DNA of 64,000 nucleotides from Malania oleifera (Eukaryota > Streptophyta > Magnoliopsida > Santalales > Ximeniaceae). The notes below the pieces were generated by a model. That model was not told the DNA's origin and did no database searches. It saw nothing but the letters and a program-made list of their open reading frames with translations. The position numbers were made by a program, and so were the translations under genes. This document shows, piece by piece, positions 48,756 to 61,000 of the stretch. The stretch covers positions 2,356,001 to 2,420,000 of the forward strand of contig NC_080421.1 of the NCBI RefSeq assembly GCF_029873635.1, read 5' to 3'. Numbering within the stretch: the first letter of the stretch is position 1; each line of letters begins with the position of its first letter.

Positions 48756-49412
48756 TCTACTGTACTCTAGCCCGATACCCGTAGGGCTCTCAACTCAATA
48801 CCCTGAAAACCACATCTCCCAGAACAAAATATTAGTATTTCTTCGTGTATTATATTTCTTATAACTGAGGGAAAGATAAATACTGAATAAAATGTCTTAC
48901 CCTAAGATTGGGATGAATTCCAAACCAACTTTTCCAACGATTAGCTCCAGCAGACTTACAGAAAACTTTGCCAGGAGCGTTGTGGTAGCCTCAGATCTTC
49001 TATCCGGCGAGAAACGGGTCCAGAATCAAAGAGAGAAGGAGGGAGGGAAGGGGATTTCTTGCGCTGAAATTTCATAAAAGTCCGGGTTTCAGCTATTTAT
49101 AGGGTTGGATTTGTCGACGAGACATGTCACCTTGTCGACGAGTCCTTCAATAATTTCATCGACGAACTTCCTCTCTCGTCGACAAATTTCAGACTATCCC
49201 AAAAACCCCTCTCGGTATTTTCTCGTCGACGAGGTCCTCTTATGCGCTTATTGACGAACTCCCTGTGTTCGTCGACGAGGCCCTGTGTAATACTTCCGAG
49301 TTATTCCATCCAAAATGCAATGTCGTCGACGAACGCTGCTGCCTCCTTTCGTTTCTATTTCCATTTTCCTCTCTCTTAATATTTAAATGTCAATATTTTT
49401 TGGGTCGTTACA
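48756..49412 (-). mobile_element. LTR fragment, family L1
   Basis: Read on the minus strand it starts TGTAACGACCC AAAAAAT, then has the palindrome array (49110-49330), a TATA-like CTATAAATAG near 49098, and splice-like sites near 48893 and 48801. It stops at the Cassandra-like LTR, so only the first third of the LTR is present. Confidence 0.8.
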
Positions 49413-50369
49413 ATGTATACTATTTTGTAACTTTATAATATAATAATTTTTTTAATGTAGTAATATATATCTATTAACAAAAAATACACATTGGTTTGAC
49501 TGAGGCAACTATTGATTTGTGAAACGAGATAAATTAAAGATGTAAAAAAAAAAATGAATTAAAACAAAACTAAACAAATAAACTAATTGAATTTTTGGTT
49601 AATTTAAGATCAAATTTCTGAATTCATTAGATTTTTAAATAGTTTTAGCAGTTCAATTATGTAGTAGTTTGTGGAATGTCATATATGTGAGTATTTCTAT
49701 TGCATTTATTAAGATAGGTTTCAATTCTTAGTTTAGATGGCTCTTACTTTTTTCAATTGGCAATAGTACAATTATACACCAAAACAATTAAATTAGCGTG
49801 GAAGTATTAGTCCACGAAATTTGTTCCAAAACGAATATGCGAGATCTTTCATGTGCGAAAAATTAGAATAAACTAAAAGCTATTCTACATTTCTTGTTCA
49901 ATCAAAACTTCAAAACTATGCATAAGAAATTGCTAATTTTGTTGAATGATAAAGATAGATATATTAAATTATACGTTTCAAAAGTATCTCGAGCACATAA
50001 GATTCAGGTGAATGGCCTTGCACGTGCTCGGGATACGCAAGACACAAATTGAGGAATGAAGTAATTCTATTTGTTGAATTAAAAATTCATGCGATCAATT
50101 ATGCCAACAAAATAATATTGTTTAATTCACAGTTATTAAATTTTCAAGGAATAATTTCGGATAAATTAAGTGTAACTAAAATCGAAAACCAACATATGTC
50201 TTAATGATCGAAAACACTTATTTCCATTGAGGTAAGATAGTAAAACCACATACACTAAAAAAATATATATATCTTTACATTTCAAAACTCTTTCTCCTTT
50301 ACTATTATTTCCAGCAAGTTGTTTCTCCATTTTGTTTGCAACATCATATTTTATTTCCCTTTGCTTCAA
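49413..50369. other. AT-rich intergenic DNA, no gene seen
   Basis: No gene, RNA or bounded repeat is supported. Confidence 0.5.
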
Positions 50370-51350
50370 TGTCCCGGAAGGGATCTGGATTGACAAGGGG
50401 TGACAATAGTATTTATGGTTTGATGAAGTCGCCACTAACCTATAATTTTTTTAGGTGTGATTAACCTTATTACTACTTATTGATTGATTGGTCTATACAC
50501 TAATCCAAAGACCAAGGAACCCGTAGTCTTGGTCTACTCTAACTGGAGCTAAGATCGGGAGTACAGTTGAGTGAGGGAAAGATATTAGCACCCTTTCTGC
50601 ACCTATTTTATGAACGGTGTCTTATTAACAAAAAAAAAAAAAAAAACTCAAATTGAATCAGATGATCCTTAATTAACTCCTAAAAAATCTAATGGACATC
50701 GAAATTTTAAAAGAGAATGCAAAATTAAGTGTGATTTAGGAATGTCTAATAAAACTCCAAAGGAGAGGAAGTTATTAGATAAATCTTAATCAAAATTATT
50801 ATAAGTAAGGTCTGAAACACCTTGTTAGCCTTTGTTTTGTCATGTAGTCGTACACATGCACATGCCCACAAAATATGATCCATTCAAATATTAAGAATGT
50901 AAAATGATCATGCAAATGCATCAAATTTAAGCAAAAATGATCTAAAAAACATTCCCAAATTTCCAAAAATTTTCTAGAATTTATCAAGATTTTTATGCAA
51001 TTTTTCAGAGGTTTTTATCCAAATTTTAGGAATTTTCAAATTTAAATATGAAATTAAAAATCATTTAAACTAAAGAAAAAGGAGAGGTTGTTCAGGCAAA
51101 CTAAATTGGTCTAACTAGTTCAACTGGTTTGACAAAGTCAATAGGGTTGAACCAGATTGACTCAGTTTGAGAGAGGGGAGGATAAAAATGGCTTGGACTT
51201 GCCACATGTCACCCATCTTGGGCTAACACATGGCGGCTAGAGAACTGCCTCAAAATTTTTTTTTCTTAAGTTAGCGTGTGGCATGTGATGTCATGAGGCA
51301 AGGATCGTTGACGTGATAGCGCTCCGACCACTAAAAGAAAACACACAATG

Positions 51351-54300
51351 TGTTGTTTCTTGTCCCACATTGGTAGAATAGTTCAACATTAATATAAAAG
51401 GTTGTTTTGAATTTTTTATATTATTTATCCCACATTGGAGAGAAGTGTTTTTTGGACTTGAGGTTGAAGCTATATAAATAGCTCAACTCTTCATTTGTAA
51501 AATACACCTCAAAGTTGTACTTTGTCAAGAAGTAGTTGATTGATCGTCGGCGCCTGAGGACGTAAGTAATTCTATATCGAACCTTGTTAAATTTCTTGTC
51601 TTGTTCTTTTTACTGCTTTATTATTAGTTACTGCATTATTTTAATTTCTTATATATTCAATAGCAATAGTTGTAGTATTGGTGTTTGGTACAAGTGGGGT
51701 GCCCGACACAACAACTGGTATCAGAGCTAGGTTGAATAGTGTTGATACGGAGGTGTTCCTCTATTAGAATCCTTGATTTCACGTTTGATGCCTAAGAAAG
51801 ACCTTGTCTAAGCGATGCTCAGAGACCATTGCGGCTCAGTCGCTCCTTGGAGGTCAGCCTGGTCAAAGTGAAATTTCATAGGATAAAACAGAGTAGACAT
51901 AGTTGGTACATACTATTCATCCTAGGCCTTTCGCTTTGTTGGCTGCTATTGAATATATAGAAGATGGCATAAACTAGTGCAGCAGTAAAAGAAACTCTGT
52001 CCACACGAACTCCAACCCCTTCGGCTTCGACATCATCATTGAAGACGATAGCTAATGCTCGGTTTGAGGTGGAGAAATTTGATGGTACCAATAATTTTGG
52101 TATGTGGCAAAGTGAGGTGATGGACATCTTGTATAAGAAAGAACTAGATATTGTTTTAGATGATAAACTAGTAGATATGGGTGACAGAGATTGGGAAAAG
52201 ATCAATCGTCAAGCATATGGTACGATTTGTCTGTGTCTCGCCAAAAATCAGAAATATTGTGTTCTGAGGGAGACATCTGCAAAGAAATTGTGGAAAACAT
52301 TGGAAGATACATTTATGACAAAGAGTCTAGAAAATCGGCTCCATTTGAAAAAGATAAATGCTTCTAGTATCAACCAGGTATTTCGATTAATGACCACATA
52401 AATGCTTTCAATAAAATTTTGGCCTATTTGTTAAATTTGGATGAAAAGGTGAAAGATGAGGATAAAACCATATTGTTACTGAATTCTCTCCCTGATGAGT
52501 ATGAACATTTGACCACCACTTTATTGTATGGGAAAGATAAAGTTAATTATGATACTGTTTGTACTGCATTGATTAGTACTGAATGTAGAAAGAAGGGTCA
52601 GAGGATCCATAAGGAAACAACAGAAGCACTAACAATAAGAGGACGTTCTCAAAGTCATATGCCTGGAAGGAAGAATAAATCTCATGGTAGAAGTAAATCT
52701 CATGGGAGACCTGCTAAAGATGAATGCGCCTTTTGTCATAAGAGAGGGCATTGAAAGAAAGATTGCCCTAAATTACAGCAGAAGAATAAGGGCAAAGCAC
52801 ATTCTAATGCCAATATAGCCAATGATGATAGAAGTGAGTCAGATTTTTCTCTTGTTGGAACATCTTTGTCACATTATTTTGGTGAGTGGATTTTGGATTC
52901 TGGTTGTTCCTATCACATGTGTCCCAATAGGGAATGGTTTTCTAATTTTGAAGAATTAGATGGTGGGGTTGTTTTTATGGGAAATGATAATACTTGTAAA
53001 ACAACTGGAATAGGATCAATACAGTTGAAATGTCAAGATGGAACTATTAAGACCTTGACTGACGTTAGGTATGTTCCAACCCTAAAGTAGAATCTGATTT
53101 CATTGGGTGCCTTAGAATCTAAAGGGTTCACTATCACTTTGAAAGATGGAATCTTAAAGATTAAATCAGGTGTGCTGGTGGTGATGAAAGGAATAAGGAA
53201 AAATAACTTGTATTATTTACAAGGTAGTACAGTTATTGGCTCAGCAATTGTTGTTTCTGAGAAAAATGGAGGTTCAGATACAACCAGTTTATGACATATG
53301 CGATTAGCACATGTAGAAGAAAAATATTTGTAACAATTAACTAAACGAGGTTTGTTAGAGGGTGCAAAGGTGTGCAAACTTGAATTTTGTGAGCATTGCA
53401 TTCTAGGAAAACAGATTAGAGTGAAATTTGGCACTGCAATCCACCAGACTGAAGTTATTTTAGACTACATCCATACAGATGTATGGAAGCCCACAAAAAT
53501 GGCTTCGTTGGGTGGAATACATTATTTTGTCATTTTTGTTAATGATTTTTCCAAAAGAGTTTGGGTGTATTCTATGAAGCGTAAAAATGAAGTGGAAAAA
53601 ATTAGTTGAAACTCAAATTGGCAGAAAGATTAAATGGCTCAGATCAGATAATGGTAGTGAATATACTAGTGACCTGTTTATGAAGGTATGTTAGGATAAA
53701 GGTATTGTTCGACACTTTGCAGTTCGAGATGCACCACAGCAAAATGGGGTGGCAGAGCGCATGAATTGGACTTTGCTGGAGAAAGTTCGATGAATGTTGT
53801 CTAATGCTAGGTTAGACAAAAGGTTTTGGGTTGAAGTTGTTAGATATGCTTGTCATCTCATCAATTGACTACCATCATTTGCAATAGGGGGAAAAACACC
53901 CTATGAGGTATGGTCTGGAAAGCCTTCAAGTGATTATGATTCTTTACATGTATTTGGTACTATGACTTATTATCATGTTAAAGAATCTAAGTTGGATCCA
54001 AGAGCCAAGAAAGAAATATTCCTGGGGATAAGTGCAGGAGTCAAAGGATACCGTCTTTGGTGTCTAGAGACGAAAAAAAATGATTTTAAGCAAGGATGTG
54101 ACTTTTGATGAACTTGTGATGATGAAGAAAACAATTCGCAAGGAGTCACGAGTTGAAGAGAAGACCAGTGGTACTCAACAACAGGTGGAGGTTGAGACAA
54201 TTATGAGAAACCCAGTGAGAAATGAGACTACACAAGGTAACTCTCTAGTTACAGTGGGGAATAGCGTACAAGAAGAGGAGATTTCAATTCGAGAATCTTC

Positions 54301-56306
54301 ACAGCAACAAGAATTAATTGTTTCTCAGAGGCCAATACGAGAAATTTGAAAAACCTGCTCGGTATACTGATATGGTGGCCTATGCACTTCCAATTGCGGA
54401 TGATAATGTTCCTTACACTTTCAAAGAAGCAATGAGGAACTCTGAATCAGACAAGTGGAAAAGAGCAATGGATGAAGAAATGCAGTCTCTTCATCAGAAT
54501 AAAACTTGGGAGCTAGCCTAGTTGCCTAAGGGTAAGAAAGCAATTGGTTGCAAATGGGTTTATGTAAAGAAAGAAGGATTTTCAGATGCAAATAATATTC
54601 ACTTCAAAGCTAGATTGGTAGCTAAGGGCTATGCACAGAAGGAAGGCATTGATTATAATGAGATATTTTCTCCAATTATTAAACATTCTTCCATTCAAAT
54701 TTTTTTAGCTTTGGTAGCACAATTTGATCTTCAACTAGTTCAGATTGATGTAAAAATTGCATTTTTACATGGTGATTTGGAAGAGGAAATCTATATGATT
54801 CAGTCAAATGGATTTCAGGTTGCTAGAAAAGAAAATTGGGTATATAAACTGGGTAAATCGTTGTATGGTTTAAAACAGTCTCCAAGACAGTGGTACAAAC
54901 GATTTCATCAGTTTATGATGGGTCAGAAGTACATCAGAAATAAACATGATCATTGTGTTTATTTTCGCAGACTACAAGATGAATCTTTTATACATTTACT
55001 ATTATATGTTGATGATACGTTGATAGCTTCAAAGAATAGGGACGAAGTCAACAAGTTGAAAAGTCAGTTAAATCAAGAGTTTAAGATAAAAGATCTTGGC
55101 ATGTCTGAGTAGTCAAAACTAGTAAGAACTCCTCCGACTCATTATTTCAAACTTAGTGCGGCTTTATCAACTAAATCAGATGAGGAACGTAAGTATATGT
55201 CACAGGTTTCTTATGCAAGTGTTGTTGGTAGTCTAATGTATACAATGGTTTGTACTAGACCTAATATTTCACAAGTTCTTAGTATAGTGAGCAGGTAATG
55301 CATGATCCGAGTAAAGGACATTGGCAAGCTGTGAAATGGATTTTGAGATATATTATGAATAAGATTGATGTTGGTATAGTATTTGAGAAAAATAATACTA
55401 TTAATCAACGTGTTGTTGAATATGTGGATTCTGATTTTACACGTGATTTGGATAAACGTCGATCAACTACTGGATATGTTTTTACATTTGCTAATGGTCC
55501 AGTGAGTTGGAGGTCTACCTTACAGTCTACCATTGCCTTGTCTACAACAGAATCAGAGTACATGACAGCTTCAGAGGCTGTTAAGGAAGCTATTTGGTTG
55601 CAGGGTTTACTTGAAAATTTGGGAGTTGTTCAGAAGCACATTGTTGTGCTCTGTGATAGCCAGAGTGCTATTCATTTGGCAAAGAACCAAGTATACCATG
55701 CACAAACGAAGCACATCGATGTTCGGTTTCATTTTATGCGGGATATTATTGATGGAAGTTAGATACTTCTTCAGAAGATTGCTACAATTGAAAATACCGC
55801 AAATATGTTGACCAAGATTGTGACAACAATCAAGTTCAAACATTGTTTGGACTCGATCAATATTCTGCAAGTTTGAATATTTTTGGATGGCGCCGATGAT
55901 GTGGAACTCCAGAAAATGTTGGTGACTAAAAAATTTGTTGAATTTATCGTCAAGGTGGAGATTTGTTGTTTCTTGTCCCACATTGATAGAATAGTTCCAC
56001 ATTAGTATAAAAGGTTGTTTTGAATTTTTTATATTATTTGTCCCACATTGGAGAGAAGCGTTTTTTGGACTTGAGGTTGAAACTATATAAAGAGCTCAAC
56101 TCTTCATTTATAAAATACACCTCAAAGTTGTACTTAGTCAAGAAGTAGTGGATTGATCGTCGGCACCTGAGGACATAGGTAATTCTATACCAAACCTTGT
56201 TAAATCTGCTTTATTATTAATTTTTGCATTGCTTTAATTTCGTATATATTCAATAGCAATAGTTGTAGTATTAGTGTTTGGTACAAGTGGGGTGCCAGAC
56301 ACAACA
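51351..56306 (+). mobile_element. Full-length but broken Ty1/copia element (TNT1/Tork-like)
   Basis: The LTRs are 51351-51713 and 55964-56306, both TGTTGTTTCTTG to GACACAACA. The target duplication CAATG is intact (51346-51350, 56307-56311). A primer-binding site TGGTATCAGAGCT lies at 51716 and a polypurine tract AAGGTGGAGA precedes the 3' LTR. Parts in order: gag (FDGTNNFGMWQSEVMDILY; zinc knuckle near 52720), protease (WILDSGCSYHMCP), integrase (about 53290-53960), reverse transcriptase (54520-55110, GKSLYGLKQSPRQWYKRF, LLYVDDTLIAS) and RNase H (55300-55760). About ten breaks interrupt the coding part. The LTRs differ at roughly two dozen of 340 positions by eye (about 7%), suggesting an age of a few million years or more. 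Confidence 0.93.
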
Positions 56307-56547
56307 CAATGGACAGCCCATATTGCGCCACATCTCTAGGTAATGTAATCTAGAATTCGCAAACATACTTGCGATGATGATGTGACTTGCAATGTCACCT
56401 TTGACATGTTGAAATTTGTCATAGATCCAAATAAATGCACATGGATCACTGCATTGGCATCGATTCAACCATCCACAAAAAAGATAATGTGAATAGACAT
56501 GATTATGCCACATCAGTAGGTTGTCTCATATAGTAGAGGGGGCCTAA

Positions 56548-56813
56548 CCGTGCCATGTGTCATCCTCTGATGGGTGATAGGTGGCCCATTATGATTGTTT
56601 TTTTTAACATAAGATCTAAAGATGTTTTACCTTTTTTGTTTTTCTTTTTTCTTTCCTTTTCTTTTGTTCTTGATTCTTCAATTCATCTCTATCCCTCTCT
56701 CTCACCTCTCTTGATCCCTCTCTTCTCTCTCTCTCTTGCTCTCTCTCTCTCTCTGCCTAAATGTGCCATGTGTCATCCTTTGATGGGTGATAGGTGGCCC
56801 ATTACGACTGTTT
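56548..56813. repeat. Direct duplication around a CT-rich spacer
   Basis: GTGCCATGTGTCATCCT and TGATGGGTGATAGGTGGCCC occur at about 56550-56590 and again at 56763-56800, separated by a T- and CT-rich tract. Confidence 0.85.
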
Positions 56814-58097
56814 TGGTAGTGACCCGAAGAATAATGGTATTTAAATAATAGAGAGGGAGAAAAATGGAAACAAGAACAAAAGGAGGCAGCAGACTTCGTC
56901 GATGAACGCTTCGCGTTCATCGATGACATTGCACTTTGGACGTAATAGTCCCAAGAAATTCTTCCAGGCCTCGTCGACAAACATAGGGGTTTCGTCGACG
57001 AGGGTTCTTTAGGATCTCGTCGACAAGGTCCCGTCTCGTCGACGAGAAGATACCGAGAGAGGATATTTGGGCTACTTTGAAATTCATCGACGAAGGATAG
57101 GGTTTGTCGATGAATTGTTTATCGACCTCGTCAACAAGGTGACGTGGCTCATCGACGAAGCCTGTAGTATAAATAGTGCCAAACTCAGATTTTACGCAGA
57201 AACTTCAGTTGGAAAACCCTATTTCTCTCTCTTACTGTTTCCTTTCCAATTTTTTTCGATTTTTGGCCCCGTTAGTCACCGGATCGACGATCTGAGGCCA
57301 CCACAACGCTCCTGGTGGAGTTATTTCTAAGTCTACTGAAGCGGATCGTCGGTGGGACGAAATTGGAATTCATCCCAAATCCAGGGTAAGGCCTTTTGTT
57401 CAGTTTTTGGCCTTCTGAAAGTTGTAGGAAATGTTGTAGACGTAGAAATAGTGACGTTTTGTTCTGGGATATATGGTTTTCTAGGTGTTGAGTGGAGAAC
57501 CCTGCGGGTGTAGGACCCGTCTCAGTAGGGGGTTTTTATTAGAAATCAGGTAAGGGAAATATGCTATGGTAGGCAGTTCTAAAATGATTTTCAATATGTA
57601 ATGCATATTTTTATCAGGTTATTATTCACAATAGAACTTTATACATTTTATTAATTATGAATATTATGTATTAAATTACCGTGTGACTTGAGAATATAGA
57701 TATAATACAGAGACATGTTTTATAGTATTTTCAAGGTATGGTTTATAGAATTCATAGCCAATGGATATGTTTTATAGTAATTACAAAATACCATGATTAT
57801 ACAAATTTCAGTACCATGATTATACAGTTTCCAATACCATGATTATACAGTTTCTAGTACCATGACTTACAGATTACAGTTTAGTTCAGAAATACAGTTG
57901 ATACAGTTACAGTTTAGTTCAGTGTCATGCTTAATACAGTTATTTCAGAATCATGGTAAATCAGATAGTTGTATATAGAAATATATTATATAGTATCAGA
58001 CCCTGTTAGACTATATAGTAGAGCATGGTACCGTAGCTGTAGATATTTAGTTCAGAGTGTAACCACCTATTCAGATAATATGTGGTAGTAGGTCAAT
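56814..58097 (+). mobile_element. LTR fragment, family L1
   Basis: It begins TGGTAGTGACCCGAAGAAT and has the palindrome array (56895-57160), TATAAATAG (57168-57176), a donor-like CCAGGGTAAGG (57386), an acceptor-like TTTTCTAGG (57484), a second donor CAGGTAAGG (57550), and ACCATGATTATACAG minisatellites near 57790-57850. Near 58097 it changes abruptly into an LTR half of opposite orientation. Confidence 0.82.
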
Positions 58098-61000
58098 CAT
58101 ACAGCCTTGTGCCGAAAACATAAATAAATACGGCCTCGCGCCAGAATCATTTCAGGTATATACATTATGAAAATAAATCAGTTATCATATATTCGTCAAA
58201 ATCATCGTAACATAACACATCTTTTCATAATACCTGAAAACATGTTTTGCTCGTAAAATCTTTCATATCATATTACATTTCACATAAAATAATATTCATG
58301 CCACACGTGCTGTATAAAAATCATACTTCCAATTCTAAAATCATAATTTTCTGACATCTCATACATATATACACGTTTCAACATAATAGCAGTATTTTTA
58401 CCAAACGTGCATTTATTCCATAGTACTCAAATATCGTAAATATTTTCAGGAAATCAATTTGCTCATAATAATACTAATTTTGTGTAAAAAGTAACTGTTT
58501 TAGTTTATTTCCTTACCTGGCTACTGAGAAAGCCCCTAAAATATCCTGACCTAACCCCTGTAGGATTTCCTGATCAATACCCTGAAACTGAAAACTTCAA
58601 GTATTAAACTTTAGTATTTCTACGCGTACATCATTTCCTATAACTGTTGTAATATCAAATTTGGCTTAAAAAGTCTTACCTCAACTTAGGGATGATTTCC
58701 AACTCACTTTCACCAACGATCCACTCTGGCAGATTTGGAGAGAACTTCCCCAAGAGCGTCGTGGTGACTTCGGATTGTCGATCCAATGTAAATCTGGCCC
58801 AAAATCGATGAGAGAGAGAGAGAGAGAGAGAGGAAGAGAGTTAGCTTAGTTAAGAAGATAAAAATCGGATTTTTGTATATATATAGAACTGGATTCGTCG
58901 ACGAATCCTTCATTAATTTCGTCGACAAAATTCAGTCCTCGTCGACAAAATTCAGTCAGCTCAAAACCTCTCTCGGTATTTCTTCATCGACGAAATTTAG
59001 TCTTCGTCGATGAATTCTCTTAAGCCCTCATCAACGAATCCCCTGTATTCGTCAACAAAGTTGACTTCCTCCTTCTGTTACTGTTTTCATTTCCTTTCCT
59101 CTTTATTCTTTAAATTCCATTTTTATTCGGGTTGTCACATCCTCCCCTCTTTATAAAATTTCGTCCTCGAAATTTACTATTTATGTAATTTACCATCCCT
59201 TAGGCAAAATGGTCTATTTATTTTATTACTTACCCTCACTTATGGCGGAGGAATACCGTGGTTACAACTCAAGTTTGGAAAGATTACATATACTAAAAGA
59301 AAATTCTTCCAAAACTAAATATCTCATACTACCTATAACATTACATGTACCTGTACAAGAAACATTACATATTTACTCACATTTCAAATTACATTTAAAC
59401 TTCTAGGAATAGTTACGGATATTTCTGTCTGATCTGTTCCTCGAGCTCCCAAGAAGCCTCTTCTATTGCATGATTCCTCCATATAACTTTTACTAGAGGA
59501 ATCTTATTACTACGTAATTCTTGTTCCTTTCTATCTAGAATCTACATTAATACCTCCTCATAAACTAGCGAATCACTGAGCTCTAACTCACCATAACTGA
59601 TAATATGAGAAGAGTTTGGGACGTATTTTCTCAACATAGATACGTGAAATACGTCGTGTATCTTGGATAGTGTAGGTGGCAAAGCTATCCTGTAAGCCAC
59701 CGGCCCCACTTTCTCTAAAATCTCAAATGGACCGATAAACCTAGGGCTAAGTTTACCCTTCTTACCAAACCTCCTAACTCCTTTTAACAGAGCTATCTTC
59801 AAAAATACGTGACTACCCACATCAAACTCCAAATTTCTGCGGCGATGGTCGGCATAACTCTTTTATCGGCTCTGAACTGCACTGATTCTTTCCCTAATGA
59901 GTCGAACCTTATTGTACGCCTGCTGTACCAACTCTGGACCCACAACTCACCACTCACCTATCTTATCCCAATACGAAGGACATCGACATCTCCTACCGTA
60001 CAAGGCCTCAAATGGTGCCATGCCAATACTGGACTAGTAATTGTTATTATACGCGAACTCCACCAGTGGCATGAACTGAGTCCAGCTACCTCCAAAATCT
60101 AGTACACATGCACGGAGCATATCTTCTAGTATCTGTATCGTTCTCTCAGTCTATCCGTCTGACTAAGGATGGAATATCGTACTAAACGATAACTGAGACC
60201 CCAGAGCCTCCTACAAGCTCCTCCAAAATTGTGACGTGAATCGCGGGTCTCGATTTGACACAATAGATACAAGCACCCCATGAGAACGAACTATCTCCTG
60301 AACGTAAATCTCTGCTAATCGGCTGAGGGAATAACTGATCTTGATAGGGAGAAAATGGGCAGACTTAGTCAACCGATCTACTATCACCCAAATCGCATTC
60401 TGACCATGCGATGTCGACGACAGCCCTGAGACAAAATCCATAGATATATGATCCCACTTCCACTCTGGGATAAATAACGGCTGCAACTGGCCTGCCAGCC
60501 TCTGGTGCTCAGCTTTTACCTACTGGCATGTCAAACATTGGGCTACTTACTCGACAATCTCTTTTTTCATACCACTCCACCAATAAAACTCTCACAGATT
60601 CCTGTACATTTTCGTACTTCCGGGATAAACCGTATACAAGGATCTGTGAGCCTCATATAAAATAATCCTCTTAATGTCAAGATCAGCAAGAACACACAGT
60701 CTGGAACGGAATCGCAAGATTTCGTCATCTGAAATGCAGAATTCCTCTCCCTGACCACTCTACACTCTGTCCATCACCTCTACTAACTCTGGATCTTTCT
60801 TCTGAGCAGTTTTAATTCTTTCCCACAGAATAGGATGTACCACTAGCCTGGGGATACATACTGGAGTATTACTCTCCATCAACTTTATACCGAGTCTCTC
60901 CAAATCCATCATGATCAGATACTAGATCTCCATAGCTGCCAACGCTAATACTCTAGACTTCCTGCTTAGTGCATTGACTACCACGTTTGCTTTCCATGGG

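Larger units (their letters stand above)
50370..56813 (+). mobile_element. Long LTR fragment (S-like family) hosting a copia element
   Basis: It starts TGTCCCGGAAGGG. It shares the ordered wording of the long solo LTR at 2823: GTCGCCACTAAC, then TTAGCACCC, then TATGAACGGT, and further in GGATCGTTGACGTGATAGC versus GGATCGTTGACATAGCACG. The copia element at 51351-56306 splits it. The right end is not visible, because an L1 LTR fragment begins at 56814. Confidence 0.6.

Noticed and set aside
55607-56002. Minus-strand open frames over the end of the copia element
   Set aside because: They are antisense shadows of the RNase H region and LTR.
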